This document shows, one piece after another, positions 39,213 through 47,371 of a DNA stretch of 48,109 nt (the first letter of the stretch is position 1; each line of letters begins with the position of its first letter). The DNA lies in NCBI GenBank assembly GCA_964610775.1, contig CAZSZC010000005.1:1-48109 (forward strand), in the 5' to 3' direction. A model generated the notes under the pieces. The model saw only the letters and a list, made by a program, of their open reading frames with translations, was not told where the DNA came from and searched no databases. The DNA is from CAZPWF01 sp964610775 (GTDB taxonomy: Bacteria > Patescibacteriota > Saccharimonadia > Saccharimonadales > JACQNP01). A program made the translations under genes and the position numbers.

Positions 39213-41626
39213 ACAGTTCAATGCTAAATTTTCACAATCCGCGCGTTGCTAAGGCTAGAATTGCGCATATTTTCGATAGTCAAATATTAAGGTTATTATT
39301 GTGGATGATCACTTGTGTCTCAATTCTTGGCTTTATTTACATGCTTCTTATTACTAGAAGTGCCGTAGGGTACTTATTATTAATTCCTGCTAGTTTGAGT
39401 AGCGTTGCAATGCTTTGGTATTATGGCGAGTTGCGCGACCTAACTACTGTTCAAAATAGTGCGGACATATCTGACGTAGCAAATCTCGTTGATCGACATG
39501 TATTGTCAAAAATAAAGCCAGGCACAACAGCCCAAGAGTTATGTGCAGTTCTGTCTAAACAACCCGGCGGTTTCTTCTTCGCGAGTCGATTTGATATTGC
39601 TCCTCAAATTCTTCAGGCTATAGCAGGAAATGTAGATAATCTTGATGGCATATGGAAAAAAGCTATGGACATTATGCAGATTGTCAAACATAAAGAAATT
39701 GATAGTGCCGTATTGGTGGCAGCGGTAATATTGAGTAGCCCCAATCCAAACCAACTACTCGCTCCTATTCAGCTAGACAGTGAGGATATTTTAACTGGCG
39801 TAAAATGGTTCGAGCATATCCAAGAAACTATAGCTATACATCGGGAACGTAAAAACTACGGTGGAATTGGTAGGGATCTTAGTTTTGGGTGGGCTCCAGT
39901 ACTCAATCGTATTGGCTATAACGTTACCACTAGTATTGAAAGTGGTACTCTAGTTCATAGAACGGTTGCTTCCAGGGAAGAAGTTATTGAGCAAATAATG
40001 CATCTGTTATCTCAGCCAGGTAAAAGGAATGCTGCAATGGTTGGAGAGTCTGGTGTTGGTAAGACAACCATAGTTTACTCGTTAGCCCAAAAACTAATTG
40101 AGCAGAAAGATACCGTTCGTAAAGAACTTCGTTATCATCAGTTGATTTCACTAGACGCGGCTCATTTGATATCACAAGCCCCTGGTCGTGGACAGCTAGA
40201 AGAACTACTCATACACGTTCTTAACGAAGCTGTTGCGGCTAAAAATATCATAATATTTTTAGATGATGCTCAGCTGTTTTTGAAAGATGGAACCGGATCA
40301 GTAGATTTATCGAGTATTTTACTTCCTGTACTTCAAGGGGGAGCATTAAAGATTATAATCTCTCTCAACGACCAAGAGTGGCTATCTCTTGGACAGAGTA
40401 ATCCGGGATTGGCGCAGCTACTCAATAGAGTTGTTGTAAAACCTCTCGATGAAGCAGACACATTGCAAGTTATGGAAGATCAAGTACTTTTACTTGAAGC
40501 ACAGAATAAGATTGTCTATATGCGACAAGCTCTTCAAGAATCATATAAGCTGTCGGGTCGTTTTATCCACGAGCAGGCGTTTCCTGGCAAAGCAATCAAG
40601 TTACTAGAAGCAGCAGCTGGTTTTCCAGAGGAACAACACTTTATTACAGCTAAGTCGGTGCAGCAGGCGACGGAGAAGGCATTTGATATTAAAGTTCAAA
40701 CGGCTGATTCGGTTGAGGAAAGGGATACTCTATTAAATTTAGAAGAACGAATTCACCACAGAATGATTAATCAATCACGCGCAGTTAAGTTGGTCAGTGA
40801 TGCTCTACGACGTGCACGCACAGGTGTGCGTAATGAAAATAAACCTATTGGGACTTTTCTTTTCTTGGGTCCTACTGGCGTCGGCAAGACTGAACTATCC
40901 AAAGCCCTGGCTAGTGTTTATTTTGGCGGCGAAGAACGCATGGTTAGATTAGATCTTAATGAGTTTTCGCACGCCGAGGATACTCAGCGACTTCTGGCTA
41001 CCGGAGCATCAGATCAATATAGCCTATGTGCTCAAATATCTAAGCAGCCGTTTAGTGTTGTATTGTTGGATGAAATTGAGAAAGCCCATCCAAATGTATT
41101 GAACTTGTTGCTACAACTTCTAGATGAAGGAACTTTGCGCGACTCAGAGAATAAGCCGATTAGTTTTCGTGATGCTGTTGTGATTGCCACAAGTAACGCT
41201 GGAGCTGACAAAATTCGAGAGCACATTCAAAATGGCGAACAGCTAGAACAATTCGAAGAAACTTTTGTCAATGAGCTAATAGATTCACAAATATTTCGTC
41301 CAGAGTTTTTAAACCGCTTTGATGAGATTATATTATTCAGACCTCTTACTCCAGAGGAGCTACTGCAAGTCGTTGATCTGCTTATGAATCAGCTCAATAA
41401 ACGCTTAGCGCCGCAAAAGGTAACTGTTAGTTTGACGCAGAGCGCAAAAGAGCTAATGGCTCAGACAGGTTATGATCCCAGGCTGGGTGCTCGACCATTA
41501 CGTCGTGTAATGCAGCGAGCTGTAGAGAATGTAGTAGCGCAAAAAGTATTAGAAGGCTCTGTAACACCAGGGCAGAGCATAGAACTAGATTCACCAGAAT
41601 TACAAAAAGTGCTCGATGAGCACTAG
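39209..41626 (+). CDS. Membrane-tethered ClpC/ClpB-like double AAA+ ATPase
   Basis: 805 residues from the ATG overlapping the upstream stop. Two transmembrane helices (about 27-48 and 53-70) replace the usual Clp N-domain position. D1: Walker A GESGVGKTT (about 280), Walker B IIIFLDDAQ with Asp in place of the second acidic Glu. D2: Walker A GPTGVGKTE (about 557), Walker B VVLLDEIEKAHP, sensor ATSNAG, sensor 2 GARPLRR. It would unfold or remodel proteins at the membrane. ClpB-type middle domain and ClpP-binding loop were not identified. The FLDDAQ change may slow D1 hydrolysis. Confidence 0.88.
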   Translation: MNSSMLNFHNPRVAKARIAHIFDSQILRLLLWMITCVSILGFIYMLLITRSAVGYLLLIPASLSSVAMLWYYGELRDLTTVQNSADISDVANLVDRHVLSKIKPGTTAQELCAVLSKQPGGFFFASRFDIAPQILQAIAGNVDNLDGIWKKAMDIMQIVKHKEIDSAVLVAAVILSSPNPNQLLAPIQLDSEDILTGVKWFEHIQETIAIHRERKNYGGIGRDLSFGWAPVLNRIGYNVTTSIESGTLVHRTVASREEVIEQIMHLLSQPGKRNAAMVGESGVGKTTIVYSLAQKLIEQKDTVRKELRYHQLISLDAAHLISQAPGRGQLEELLIHVLNEAVAAKNIIIFLDDAQLFLKDGTGSVDLSSILLPVLQGGALKIIISLNDQEWLSLGQSNPGLAQLLNRVVVKPLDEADTLQVMEDQVLLLEAQNKIVYMRQALQESYKLSGRFIHEQAFPGKAIKLLEAAAGFPEEQHFITAKSVQQATEKAFDIKVQTADSVEERDTLLNLEERIHHRMINQSRAVKLVSDALRRARTGVRNENKPIGTFLFLGPTGVGKTELSKALASVYFGGEERMVRLDLNEFSHAEDTQRLLATGASDQYSLCAQISKQPFSVVLLDEIEKAHPNVLNLLLQLLDEGTLRDSENKPISFRDAVVIATSNAGADKIREHIQNGEQLEQFEETFVNELIDSQIFRPEFLNRFDEIILFRPLTPEELLQVVDLLMNQLNKRLAPQKVTVSLTQSAKELMAQTGYDPRLGARPLRRVMQRAVENVVAQKVLEGSVTPGQSIELDSPELQKVLDEH

Positions 41627-41630
41627 TATA

Positions 41631-41653
41631 ATTGGTACCCCGGGAGGGATTCG
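41631..41653 (-). repeat. Duplicated 3' end of tRNA-Arg, att-like direct repeat (copy 1)
   Basis: 23 nt identical to 41763-41785, covering CCA, the acceptor 3' strand and part of the T-arm of tRNA-Arg. The copies lie 132 bp apart in the same orientation, typical of tRNA-targeting integrases. The segment between holds only the tRNA terminator and a short hairpin, so this is a scar, not an element. Confidence 0.7.
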
Positions 41654-41730
41654 CTTTTGTCAATGAATCTCCAAAAGTGCCTGGGTAGTCCAGTGGACTA
41701 CTCGTTCGAATTTCCCTCTTAGAATGGTCA

Positions 41731-41757
41731 ATGAAAAAGCCGGCCATATGACCGACT
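41731..41757 (-). terminator. Terminator of the tRNA-Gly/tRNA-Arg transcript
   Basis: On the minus strand the sequence GTCGG-loop-CCGGC is followed by TTTTTC, just after tRNA-Arg. Confidence 0.6.
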
Positions 41758-41762
41758 CTTTC

Positions 41763-41785
41763 ATTGGTACCCCGGGAGGGATTCG
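41763..41785 (-). repeat. Att-like direct repeat (copy 2, inside tRNA-Arg)
   Basis: The copy belonging to the intact tRNA-Arg gene; identical over 23 nt to 41631-41653 and diverging at the T-loop. Confidence 0.7.
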
Positions 41786-41841
41786 AACCCCCGACCTAAT
41801 GGTTAGAACCCACTTGCTCTATCCAGCTGAGCTACCGGGGC
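41765..41841 (-). tRNA. tRNA-Arg (anticodon TCT)
   Basis: 77 nt, minus strand. Acceptor GCCCCGG/CCGGGGT (one G-U pair), D-arm GCTC..GAGC, anticodon loop GTTCTAA with TCT, T-loop TTCGAAT, CCA encoded. It probably forms one transcript with tRNA-Gly. Its 3' end is duplicated downstream at 41631-41653. Confidence 0.95.
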
Positions 41842-41862
41842 GTACCTAGTCTTTCATAATTA

Positions 41863-41937
41863 TGGTGCGGGTGGGCGGAATCGAACCGCCATCGCAAGTT
41901 TGGAAAACTTGTATATTAACCGTTATACGACACCCGC
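41863..41937 (-). tRNA. tRNA-Gly (anticodon TCC)
   Basis: 75 nt, minus strand. Acceptor GCGGGTG/CACCCGC, anticodon stem CAAGT/ACTTG with loop TTTCCAA, T-arm GGCGGTTCGATTCCGCC, CCA encoded. Upstream of tRNA-Arg. Confidence 0.95.
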
Positions 41938-41953
41938 TCGAATAACAGGGGTT

Positions 41954-41962
41954 ATTATAACA
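41954..41962 (-). promoter_or_regulatory. Extended -10 of the tRNA-Gly/tRNA-Arg operon
   Basis: TGT then TATAAT on the minus strand, 16 nt before the tRNA 5' end. Confidence 0.55.
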
Positions 41963-42002
41963 AAAAAATCGGATAAGTATATTAACTACTTGTTTATGGG
42001 AA

Positions 42003-42008
42003 TATAAT
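42003..42008 (+). promoter_or_regulatory. -10 element of a 36-residue protein, leaderless spacing
   Basis: TATAAT, 8 nt before the ATG at 42017. Confidence 0.55.
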
Positions 42009-42016
42009 TATCAGAT

Positions 42017-42127
42017 ATGGCAGAAAAAGCACCACAAAGTCCTGAGAAGAAAGAGAAGAATATTCTAAAGTGGATGGCTTTGGGTGCAATAGCTTTGCTG
42101 GGTCTGGACATATTGTTCAAAGACTAG
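42017..42127 (+). CDS. 36-residue membrane microprotein
   Basis: A 36-codon frame (ATG 42017, TAG 42125-42127). The first half is charged (MAEKAPQSPEKKEKN) and the second is one helix (WMALGAIALLGLDILF). The leaderless-type promoter placed exactly and a strong charge/hydrophobic split support it as real. It converges with the next gene with a 4-nt overlap. Possibly a regulator of a membrane complex; no family known. Confidence 0.55.
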   Translation: MAEKAPQSPEKKEKNILKWMALGAIALLGLDILFKD

Positions 42128-42597
42128 CTTTGGATTATTAACGTTTCCTTCAACTCTTCAGTTAATCGTTCGATTGGATTTAATACTCGCTTATCCCAGG
42201 CTAGTTTGTCATTAATTATCGTGTCTATTGGTAAACCCGTTTCGTTCAGTTCATCGTAAGTAACCACGCCGCTTCTATAAAGAAAAACCGTACAGGCAGT
42301 TTCAATATGTGCTTCTTCCACCAGGCACATATGATCTACGAATTGCTTTTTACGAAGTGTAAATACATTTGGTGTAACTGACTCGTTGTCACTTTGATAA
42401 TACAGATCAAAAGTATATCTGGTTAAGGCCTCTTCGTCGCCGCGAGAAAATTGGTATCTCATGGTGTCGCTCAATCTATCGCTAACTATATCAAACTTGC
42501 CTGACGAATATGCCTCAAGCCAGTAGCTGGTCACTGATTCAATTAGCTCACTACGTGCTTCTGATTCTATACTTGGACGTAACTCAGGATTAAACAT
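42124..42597 (-). CDS. Unknown soluble protein
   Basis: 157 residues, acidic, mainly helical, no membrane segment: LIESVTSYWLEAYSSGKFDIVSDRLSDTMRYQF and a C-terminal NPIERLTEELKE. Three cysteines are scattered without a motif. TATAGT on the minus strand ends 9 nt before the ATG, giving a very short leader. Stands alone between tRNA genes and a microprotein. Function not recognised. Confidence 0.6.
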   Translation of the reverse strand: MFNPELRPSIESEARSELIESVTSYWLEAYSSGKFDIVSDRLSDTMRYQFSRGDEEALTRYTFDLYYQSDNESVTPNVFTLRKKQFVDHMCLVEEAHIETACTVFLYRSGVVTYDELNETGLPIDTIINDKLAWDKRVLNPIERLTEELKETLIIQS

Positions 42598-42606
42598 AGG
42601 AATACT

Positions 42607-42612
42607 ACTATA
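42607..42612 (-). promoter_or_regulatory. -10-like element of the unknown gene at 42.1-42.6 kb
   Basis: TATAGT on the minus strand, 9 nt before the ATG at 42597. Confidence 0.4.
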
Positions 42613-42642
42613 CCATAAAATAAGTAAAAAGAAATAGTAATA

Positions 42643-42671
42643 TTGTGTTTATGTTCTTATTAGGCTATAAT
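42643..42671 (+). promoter_or_regulatory. Promoter of tRNA-His
   Basis: TTGTGT (42643-42648), a 17-bp spacer and TATAAT (42666-42671), 14 nt before the tRNA. Confidence 0.65.
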
Positions 42672-42685
42672 CACCCCTGTTTTGT

Positions 42686-42763
42686 GGCGGATGTAGCTCA
42701 GTTGGTTAGAGCGCCTGATTGTGGTCCAGGAGGTCGTGGGTTCAATTCCCATCATTCGCCCCA
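42686..42763 (+). tRNA. tRNA-His (anticodon GTG)
   Basis: 78 nt with encoded G-1 opposite discriminator C73, the identity pair of bacterial tRNA-His. Acceptor GCGGATG/CATTCGC, anticodon loop TTGTGGT with GTG, T-loop TTCAATT, CCA encoded. Confidence 0.95.
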
Positions 42764-42771
42764 AATTTTGA

Positions 42772-42794
42772 ACGACCACAAAGGTCGTTTTTTT
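42772..42794 (+). terminator. Rho-independent terminator of tRNA-His
   Basis: A 6-bp stem ACGACC/GGTCGT with a 5-nt loop and a tail of seven T, 8 nt after the tRNA. Confidence 0.85.
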
Positions 42795-42806
42795 GATACT
42801 AATAAA

Positions 42807-43580
42807 TTATGCAGCCGTAGATACTTGATTAGTCTTCTGAATTCCCGCTTCTGCTATAGGTGCTATGACTGTGAATATCTGGGCCGCAAGATCCGTACCG
42901 CGATTGTAGTCATCAAATACAAGCTCTGTATTTGCGCGAATTTCATTGAGACGTTCATGTGGAGTAAGATGGGCGTTACGAGTATTTGTTCTAGTAGACA
43001 TAGCATCGGTAAAATCAGCAACCGCGACACAATCTCTTGTTGTTCGTTCGAGATCATTTAGGTTTGGGTCTAATCCATACCATGGTGCTCCGAATTGTTT
43101 ATGGTGATGTTCGGCAATCGATCTGCATACAGCCGTAGGTGCCCCTGCAGACATGGCCATATTTGCACCGGCAGTCGTGTGACTCTTCATATATTCGCAA
43201 TCTTGCTTGGTCCATTCGGCACCATGGTTACTCTTGTCGATTAAGCACTTACCAACAACTGGTTTACCAATATCGTGAAGAATTATGCTTGACCATATGA
43301 ATGCTGGTTCAACTCTTGGTGCGTCGTAAAAATCTATAATTACGCGCCCAATAGATAGAGCGATAGACAATGATTGCAAGCTTTCTTCAGCCGTTTTTGC
43401 ATCAAATGATTGCAGATCGGAAAGAAGCTTAAACGTGGTGTTTTGTAACCTAGTGTCTACGCCAATATCATCAGCCGATTTTTTTGCCGACATAAACAGC
43501 TGTTCAAATCTCTCATTTATATGAGAAAAATCACTAGCAATAGGAGAGGAAGTTTTCGATGTATTTTCTAAAGAAAACAT
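42807..43580 (-). CDS. HD-GYP-like phosphohydrolase
   Basis: 257 residues, soluble. The HD motif ILHDIGKPVVGK is near residue 102; then KSHTTAGANMA, IAEHHHKQFGAPWYG (HHE-GYP-like, with GAPWYG for the usual GxGYP) and VAVADFTDAMSTRTNTR. HD-GYP proteins cleave cyclic dinucleotides; this one lacks a receiver domain and its GYP loop is altered, so the substrate may differ. No cyclic dinucleotide synthase is in the window. No clear ribosome site before its ATG. Confidence 0.78.
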   Translation of the reverse strand: MFSLENTSKTSSPIASDFSHINERFEQLFMSAKKSADDIGVDTRLQNTTFKLLSDLQSFDAKTAEESLQSLSIALSIGRVIIDFYDAPRVEPAFIWSSIILHDIGKPVVGKCLIDKSNHGAEWTKQDCEYMKSHTTAGANMAMSAGAPTAVCRSIAEHHHKQFGAPWYGLDPNLNDLERTTRDCVAVADFTDAMSTRTNTRNAHLTPHERLNEIRANTELVFDDYNRGTDLAAQIFTVIAPIAEAGIQKTNQVSTAA

Positions 43581-43723
43581 TTGTTTCGCGCTTACTTATT
43601 TAACCTGTATACAATTATAGTCCCACGTGTCAATACCCATGAGGCTACAAATATCTAGAAAATATAGCTACCAATGCATTCTCGCCATGATATTCTATTA
43701 CTACAAAATTTGAGGATTAGAGA

Positions 43724-44428
43724 TTGGAAGCAATAGAGCCACAGCCAGAACTAGAAGTTACTTTGCCGCCAGAACTTGATGACCAGGCTTTTAGTCATGA
43801 TGCAGAAGTTTTAGAGTTGTTTGTGCGCGAGATGCAGACCACTGAGGATCCGGTCACTAAAGAGACGGCATTCATGAATTTATTTCATGCTACCGAAGAG
43901 CGTATTCGACATGTAATCGCAAGAAAAGTATCCGACAAGCACCGAGTCGATGATGTGATGAACGAAACTTACTCTAGAGTATGGAAGCATGCTGGTAAGT
44001 TTGAGTTTCGGTCGACAGTTAATACATGGCTATTTAGAATTGCCACGAACACCTCAATATCTCATGTAGAACGAATAAATAGGGTGAATTCTCGGGAGTA
44101 TTTAACGAGTTTTCGTGAAGAAGATGGTGATGAAAAAAATGCTCAGGTAATATATCTTTCTGACAGATATTTGTCAGAAAAACATGATTATTCAGTACCT
44201 CAACCAGAAAATCATGTAATTGAAAACGAAAACTCGAAGGTTATAACAGAAGCGCTGGGTAAGCTGTCAAAAAAGTATGCAGAAGTGGTAATACTTAGAG
44301 AAATTGTTGGAATGAGTCACGCAGAAATTGCTACAAAACTAGGAATTTCTGAATCTGCATCAAAGGTACGCACTCATCGTGCTATGAAAAAATTACGAGA
44401 TTTATTAGTTGAGCAAGGTGATTTGTAG
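43724..44428 (+). CDS. Sigma-70 family (ECF-like) RNA polymerase sigma factor
   Basis: 234 residues from a TTG start with GAGG 8 nt upstream. Region 2 (about 50-120) contains DDVMNETYSRVWKHAGKFEFRSTVNTWLFRIATNT and region 4 (about 175-230) contains LGKLSKKYAEVVILREIVGMSHAEIATKLGISESASKVRTHRAMKKLRD. A 45-residue linker of variable composition separates them. No region 3. No anti-sigma factor gene is adjacent. It would direct transcription of a limited gene set; targets unknown. Confidence 0.92.
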   Translation: MEAIEPQPELEVTLPPELDDQAFSHDAEVLELFVREMQTTEDPVTKETAFMNLFHATEERIRHVIARKVSDKHRVDDVMNETYSRVWKHAGKFEFRSTVNTWLFRIATNTSISHVERINRVNSREYLTSFREEDGDEKNAQVIYLSDRYLSEKHDYSVPQPENHVIENENSKVITEALGKLSKKYAEVVILREIVGMSHAEIATKLGISESASKVRTHRAMKKLRDLLVEQGDL

Positions 44429-44437
44429 TTTTAGATA

Positions 44438-45958
44438 CTAGAGCTCGTGAATAACTGTGATGTTGGCACCGAGTTTATTTAGTCTTTCGGCGATATCTTC
44501 GTAGCCTCTGTTGATAGTGTAGACGTTGCGTAACATGCTTACACCATTAGCAGCTAACATGCCAATTAGTAACAAGCTAGCCGGACGTAGGGCGGGTGGG
44601 CAAACAACATCGGCTTTAGAAAATGATGTCGGTCCGTGAACATAAATACGATGTGGATCCGCCAGCTCAACATTCATACCAATTTTGGCCATTTCCGTGT
44701 AATATATTGCTCTATTCTCGAACATCCAGTCATGTATAAGGGTTCTACCTTTGGCTACGCCGCAAATTGGTACAAAGTAGGGTATGCAATCTGGGTTAAT
44801 ACCAGGCCATAAGTTTGGATGTATCTTGTCTTTTGGTGCGACCAGGCCGCCATTATGTTTTTGTATCTCTAGATCTACTAATTCTGTCACGCCATTGTCG
44901 CAAGCATAGCGCTCGGAAGTAGAAAATTGCAGCCCCATCTTTTTTAACTTCGTAAGCTCTAGTCCTATCCAGTCTATCGGGACTCGTTTGATTGTTAGGT
45001 GAGAATTTGTGGTCACTGCTGCCGAAATGAAAAACATCGCCTCGATGGGGTCTTCTGTAGGGGTAAAACTTACGTTCTTTTTTATCTCCGATACACCCCT
45101 AATCTCGAGAATTGAGGTTCCTATCCCCTTGATCTTAATTCCAAGTTTCTGCAAGAAAGCGCATAAATCCTGAACCATGTAGTCTGCGCTTGCGCCTTGT
45201 ATTATGGTTACTCCGTTACTTAATGCGGCTGCCATCAATATATTATTAGTTACAGTATTTCCAGATTCATATAAAACTATTCGTTCACTCGGCAATTTCT
45301 TATCTATGATTACTTCATAGTGGCCAGTTTTGGCGATAGCATCAACTCCAAAGTGCTCCAATGCATATATATGGGGAGTAACTGTTCGTGCTCCGAGCTT
45401 GCAGCCACCAGCATAGGGAATTTTAAACCCATCAAATTCGTGCATAAGTGGCCCAAGTAGCATCAATACACTGCGGGTCATTTTTGCTGATTTGGCGTTA
45501 ATCTTCGAGATATCGAGTTTTTCTGGACGTCTTATCTCTAAGTCATTACCCGACCATTTTACTCGCACGCCAATGCTTTCAAGTACTTCTATTATTCGGT
45601 AAACTTCTTCAATCCTTGGAAACGATTTGAACCTAGTAATGCCGTGATTAAGTAAACTGGCGCACAAAAGAGCGACAGCAGCATTCTTACTTCGCTTTAA
45701 GGTTACAGATCCGTGTAGTTCGTGCCCACCTTCTATACGAAGATTTACTCCACCCTCACCAATTGTTATGAGTTGCTTGTTAAGGACGTCACTAATTCGT
45801 CCAAGAGTCTCTAGGCTTAGGTTTTGTCTACCGTGCTCCATACGGTTAACGGCCGACTGGCTAGTATTTAAACGTCTAGCAAATTCAGCTTGTGTCAAGC
45901 CTCGTTCTTGTCGAATTTGATAAATTAATTGACCTATTTTTTCGTTAGTAGTGGACAT
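44438..45958 (-). CDS. murA: MurA fused to an N-terminal XRE-type helix-turn-helix
   Basis: 506 residues from the ATG at 45958. Residues 1-65 form an XRE HTH (IYQIRQERGLTQAEFARRL, SQSAVNRMEHGR); about 75-506 form the MurA/EPSP-synthase fold. The catalytic Cys is in AGGCKLGARTV and the Lys-Asn motif in RSKNAAVALL. MurA starts peptidoglycan precursor synthesis by adding enolpyruvate to UDP-GlcNAc. A DNA-binding head suggests self-regulation or a sensor role. The gene is divergent from glyA and has a TTGTAG-16-TATAAT promoter 10 nt from the ATG. Confidence 0.9.
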   Translation of the reverse strand: MSTTNEKIGQLIYQIRQERGLTQAEFARRLNTSQSAVNRMEHGRQNLSLETLGRISDVLNKQLITIGEGGVNLRIEGGHELHGSVTLKRSKNAAVALLCASLLNHGITRFKSFPRIEEVYRIIEVLESIGVRVKWSGNDLEIRRPEKLDISKINAKSAKMTRSVLMLLGPLMHEFDGFKIPYAGGCKLGARTVTPHIYALEHFGVDAIAKTGHYEVIIDKKLPSERIVLYESGNTVTNNILMAAALSNGVTIIQGASADYMVQDLCAFLQKLGIKIKGIGTSILEIRGVSEIKKNVSFTPTEDPIEAMFFISAAVTTNSHLTIKRVPIDWIGLELTKLKKMGLQFSTSERYACDNGVTELVDLEIQKHNGGLVAPKDKIHPNLWPGINPDCIPYFVPICGVAKGRTLIHDWMFENRAIYYTEMAKIGMNVELADPHRIYVHGPTSFSKADVVCPPALRPASLLLIGMLAANGVSMLRNVYTINRGYEDIAERLNKLGANITVIHEL

Positions 45959-45968
45959 TGTGACGATA

Positions 45969-45996
45969 ATTATATCGAATAAGATATTATCTACAA
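45969..45996 (-). promoter_or_regulatory. Promoter of the HTH-murA gene
   Basis: On the minus strand TTGTAG (45991-45996), a 16-bp spacer and TATAAT (45969-45974), 10 nt before the ATG. A plausible site for binding by its own HTH. Confidence 0.6.
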
Positions 45997-46093
45997 GGAT
46001 TTTTTTGATGGTTTTTAACCTGCTACACTTAATGTATGATATGAGGCATTTTGACTGGAATTGTTGAAAAATAACCAAGAAAGTTGGGTTTTT

Positions 46094-47371
46094 ATGAAAG
46101 ATAGACTGATAAGCAAAATAATTAGTGCTGAAGAAAAGCGACAACGTCGCGGGCTAGAACTTATACCAAGCGAAAACTATGTTAGTCGCGATGTACTAGA
46201 TGCCCTTGGTAGTGTTTTGACAAACAAATACTCAGAAGGTTATCCAGGTAAAAGATATTATGGGGGTCAAGAAAATACAGATCAGATTGAACAAATGGCA
46301 ATTGATCGTGCCAAAGAGTTGTTTATGGCTGATCATGCGAACGTACAGCCTCATTCTGGTGCACCGGCAAATATAGCTGTTTACCAGGCTTGGCTGGAGC
46401 CGGGTGACACTGTAATGGCTATGAAACTTGACCACGGTGGACATCTTACTCACGGTCATCCGGTAACTAGTAGTGCGAAGCTATATAATTTTGTTCGCTA
46501 TGGCATAAAAGATGTCGAGACGGGCGAAATTGACTATGAAGAAATGTATAGGGTTGCCAAGAAGGAAAAACCAAAAATTATTCTAGCTGGCTTCTCCGGA
46601 TATCCGCGTAATTTAGACTATGCAAAATTCGCTGAGATTGGTAAAGAAGTGAATGCGGTTCTTATGGCTGATATGGCTCACATTGCTGGGCTTATTGCCG
46701 GCAAAGCCCTGCCTAACCCATTTGATTACGGTTTTCATATTACTACTACTACTACTCACAAGACATTACGTGGTCCTCGAGGAGGAATGGTTCTTACTAA
46801 AGGTAAAGTGAGCAATCCACTCAAAGCCCCAGAAAAGACTATAGAAAATCTACCAACATTGATCGATCGAGAAGTTTTTCCTGGATTTCAGGGCGGGCCT
46901 CATATGCATACAATAGCTGCTAAAGCAGTGGCATTTGGCGAGGCGTTACAGCCTGAATTTGAGATATATGCACGGCAGGTTTTGGCAAACGCATCTCGTT
47001 TAGCTGATGAACTTAAGCGGCGAGGTTTCAAGTTAGTAACCAATGGGACAGACAACCATCTTATTCAGATAGATATGATGACAAGTTTTGGAGTTGATGG
47101 TCGCGAGGCCCAGGATATTTTAGATAGAATTGGCCTTACTGCTAATTGCAATGCAATACCAAACGACACATTACCTCCGTTTAGACCTAGTGGATTGCGC
47201 ATAGGAACGCCAGCGATGACAACTCGTGGGCTCAAGGAAGAAGACATGGTACGAGTTGCTGGCTGGATAAAACAGGCGATCGTTTCGAAGGATGATGATA
47301 AAAAGCTTGTTAGGCTAAAAAAAGAAGTAGAATCCTTTGCGCAGCAGTTTCTGTTGCCAAGCGACAAATAA
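46094..47371 (+). CDS. glyA: Serine hydroxymethyltransferase
   Basis: 425 residues from the ATG at 46094; a TTG 33 nt upstream would add 11 residues unlike the family. The signatures are IPSENY, SEGYPGKRYYGGQENTDQIE, NVQPHSGAPANIAVY, MADMAHIAGLIAGK and the PLP-lysine segment TTTTTHKTLRGPRGG. It interconverts serine and glycine with tetrahydrofolate, giving one-carbon units. Length and motifs are normal. It converges directly with the next gene. Confidence 0.97.
   Translation: MKDRLISKIISAEEKRQRRGLELIPSENYVSRDVLDALGSVLTNKYSEGYPGKRYYGGQENTDQIEQMAIDRAKELFMADHANVQPHSGAPANIAVYQAWLEPGDTVMAMKLDHGGHLTHGHPVTSSAKLYNFVRYGIKDVETGEIDYEEMYRVAKKEKPKIILAGFSGYPRNLDYAKFAEIGKEVNAVLMADMAHIAGLIAGKALPNPFDYGFHITTTTTHKTLRGPRGGMVLTKGKVSNPLKAPEKTIENLPTLIDREVFPGFQGGPHMHTIAAKAVAFGEALQPEFEIYARQVLANASRLADELKRRGFKLVTNGTDNHLIQIDMMTSFGVDGREAQDILDRIGLTANCNAIPNDTLPPFRPSGLRIGTPAMTTRGLKEEDMVRVAGWIKQAIVSKDDDKKLVRLKKEVESFAQQFLLPSDK

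Noticed and set aside
41654..41730. A tRNA pseudogene next to the duplicated tRNA-Arg end
   Set aside because: Only the 3' 23 nt match; no D-arm or anticodon arm is present, so an att scar is the better reading.
46061..46093. Upstream TTG as the glyA start
   Set aside because: It would add 11 residues outside the family's usual N-terminus; the ATG at 46094 gives the normal one. No leaderless -10 fits the TTG.
45959..46144. Longer N-terminus for HTH-MurA
   Set aside because: The extra 62 residues are Phe/Ile/Ser-rich, overlap glyA and lie upstream of the TATAAT promoter.
46739..46770. ACT trinucleotide run in glyA as a phase-variable repeat
   Set aside because: It encodes the conserved Thr-rich segment before the PLP lysine, where the family normally has four Thr; one substitution explains the fifth.
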